The position numbers and the translations under genes are program-made. From Blautia massiliensis (ex Durand et al. 2017) (lineage in GTDB: Bacteria; Bacillota; Clostridia; Lachnospirales; Lachnospiraceae): DNA of 64,000 nucleotides. The stretch covers positions 530,545 through 594,544 of the forward strand of contig NZ_LN913006.1 in the NCBI RefSeq assembly GCF_001487165.1, written 5' to 3'. This document shows positions 63,345 to 64,000 of the stretch, one piece after another (position 1 is the stretch's first letter; each line of letters begins with the position of its first letter). The notes below the pieces were generated by a model, which worked only from the letters and a program-made list of their open reading frames with translations, did not search any database and was not told the DNA's origin.

Positions 63345-64000
63345 TTATTTATCGATCACTTCCACCGGTGTGTCATCCCGTGCATCCAGATCGTTGATAT
63401 ATTTTTTGGTCTCTTTTACGATCACATTGGAAAGCAGTAGTACTGCGATCAGGTTTGGAATAGCCATCAGTGCATTCAGGATATCCGCTACGGTCCATAC
63501 CAGGTTCAGAGAAATAACAGGGGAGATGGCAGCTACCGCAATATACAGCACACGATAGGGGATGAGTCCCTTTTTGCCGGAGAAATACTCCACGCACCGC
63601 TCGCCATAATATGCCCATCCAAGGACTGTAGAATATGCGAAGGAAATGATACCCACTACAAGGATCACAGGACCAAGAACCGGGATCTGCTGAAAAGCCA
63701 GTGTAGTAAGAACACCGCCATCAGTGATATTTCCCATGTCGATCGAAGGATTTTTCATAATACTGGTTACCAGAACAAGACCGGTCATCAGACATACCAC
63801 AACGGTATCCCAGAATGTACCGGTGCTGGAAACGAGAGCCTGACGAACCGGATTTCTTGTCTGTGCGGCAGCAGCGGCGATGGGGGCAGAACCCATACCG
63901 GATTCATTGGAAAAAAGTCCTCTTGCGATTCCATACTGCATGGCCATCATGATACCACGTCCTACAAGACCTCCTGCAGCAGCACCAGGGGTAAAAGCAA
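63345..64000 (-). CDS. AGCS-family alanine/glycine:cation symporter (partial)
   Basis: C-terminal part of a sodium:alanine symporter: the frame stays open to the window edge, and the visible segment QYGIARGLFSNESGMGSAPI is the family hallmark. Several membrane helices follow, ending in a charged tail NDLDARDDTPVEVIDK. It imports alanine or glycine with Na+. The N-terminal half lies beyond the window. Confidence 0.9.
   Translation of the reverse strand, partial: AFTPGAAAGGLVGRGIMMAMQYGIARGLFSNESGMGSAPIAAAAAQTRNPVRQALVSSTGTFWDTVVVCLMTGLVLVTSIMKNPSIDMGNITDGGVLTTLAFQQIPVLGPVILVVGIISFAYSTVLGWAYYGERCVEYFSGKKGLIPYRVLYIAVAAISPVISLNLVWTVADILNALMAIPNLIAVLLLSNVIVKETKKYINDLDARDDTPVEVIDK

Overview
The window looks like a chromosomal segment of a spore-forming, anaerobic gut Firmicute, most likely a Lachnospiraceae (Clostridium cluster XIVa, Blautia-like) genome. 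This is inferred from a complete spoIIIAA-AH operon, spoIVB, spo0A and sigG, strong AAGGAGG-type ribosome binding sites with frequent GTG/TTG starts, a FeoA-FeoB fusion, a YesM/YesN sensor pair and an NADP-type glutamate dehydrogenase. I could not run a taxonomic search. No prophage, insertion sequence, CRISPR array, tRNA or rRNA gene was seen; the one stable RNA is tmRNA (ssrA).

Layout. 1-8.8 kb is a carbohydrate/polyol island: the end of a GPH-type sugar symporter, a YesM/YesN two-component pair co-oriented with a LacI regulator, a repeat-rich 780-base gap, then iolG, iolE and a class II aldolase (a partial inositol-type pathway). 8.8-24.6 kb is housekeeping: an rRNA uracil methyltransferase, an orphan EutJ, glycogen debranching enzyme, a rhodanese-TtcA fusion, a two-domain PPK2, sigG with ylmC, nrdR, divergent gdhA/aminotransferase, citrate synthase, yqeG, aroK and efp. 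24.86-25.2 kb is tmRNA. 25.3-30.9 kb holds an FtsW/RodA-type protein, ACP, gltX, a UvrD-like helicase and a phosphopantetheinyl transferase. 30.9-50.4 kb is the conserved Firmicute sporulation/isoprenoid cluster: a membrane-anchored propeller-like protein, spoIIIAA-AH, prfC, asp23, nusB, xseA, xseB, ispA, dxs, tlyA, nadK, argR, recN, spoIVB, spo0A. glgA follows. 52-54.7 kb is feoAB, behind a long 5' hairpin. 54.7-58.1 kb is a LysR regulator divergent from a UbiD/UbiX/LpdD hydroxyarylate decarboxylase triad. 58.2-64 kb has a MATE exporter, a Lon-like AAA+ ATPase without a protease domain, a second LacI regulator, a gamma-carbonic anhydrase-like protein and the C-terminal part of an AGCS amino-acid:cation symporter.

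How the parts connect. The two LacI proteins share an almost identical DNA-reading helix, and matching palindromes lie just downstream of the -10 boxes of iolG and of the second lacI gene, suggesting a common operator. gdhA and the alanine-type aminotransferase are divergent and share a direct repeat in their promoter region. glgX and glgA both serve glycogen metabolism but are about 37 kb apart. The spo0A promoter region carries a perfect core 0A box, consistent with autoregulation.

The least explained items are a long hairpin element present twice (5043-5252 and 58137-58229), a 36-bp tandem repeat beside the first copy, the AAA+ protein with an altered Walker B motif, the structured leaders of feoAB and spo0A, and the feoAB terminator embedded in the end of the opposing LysR gene.
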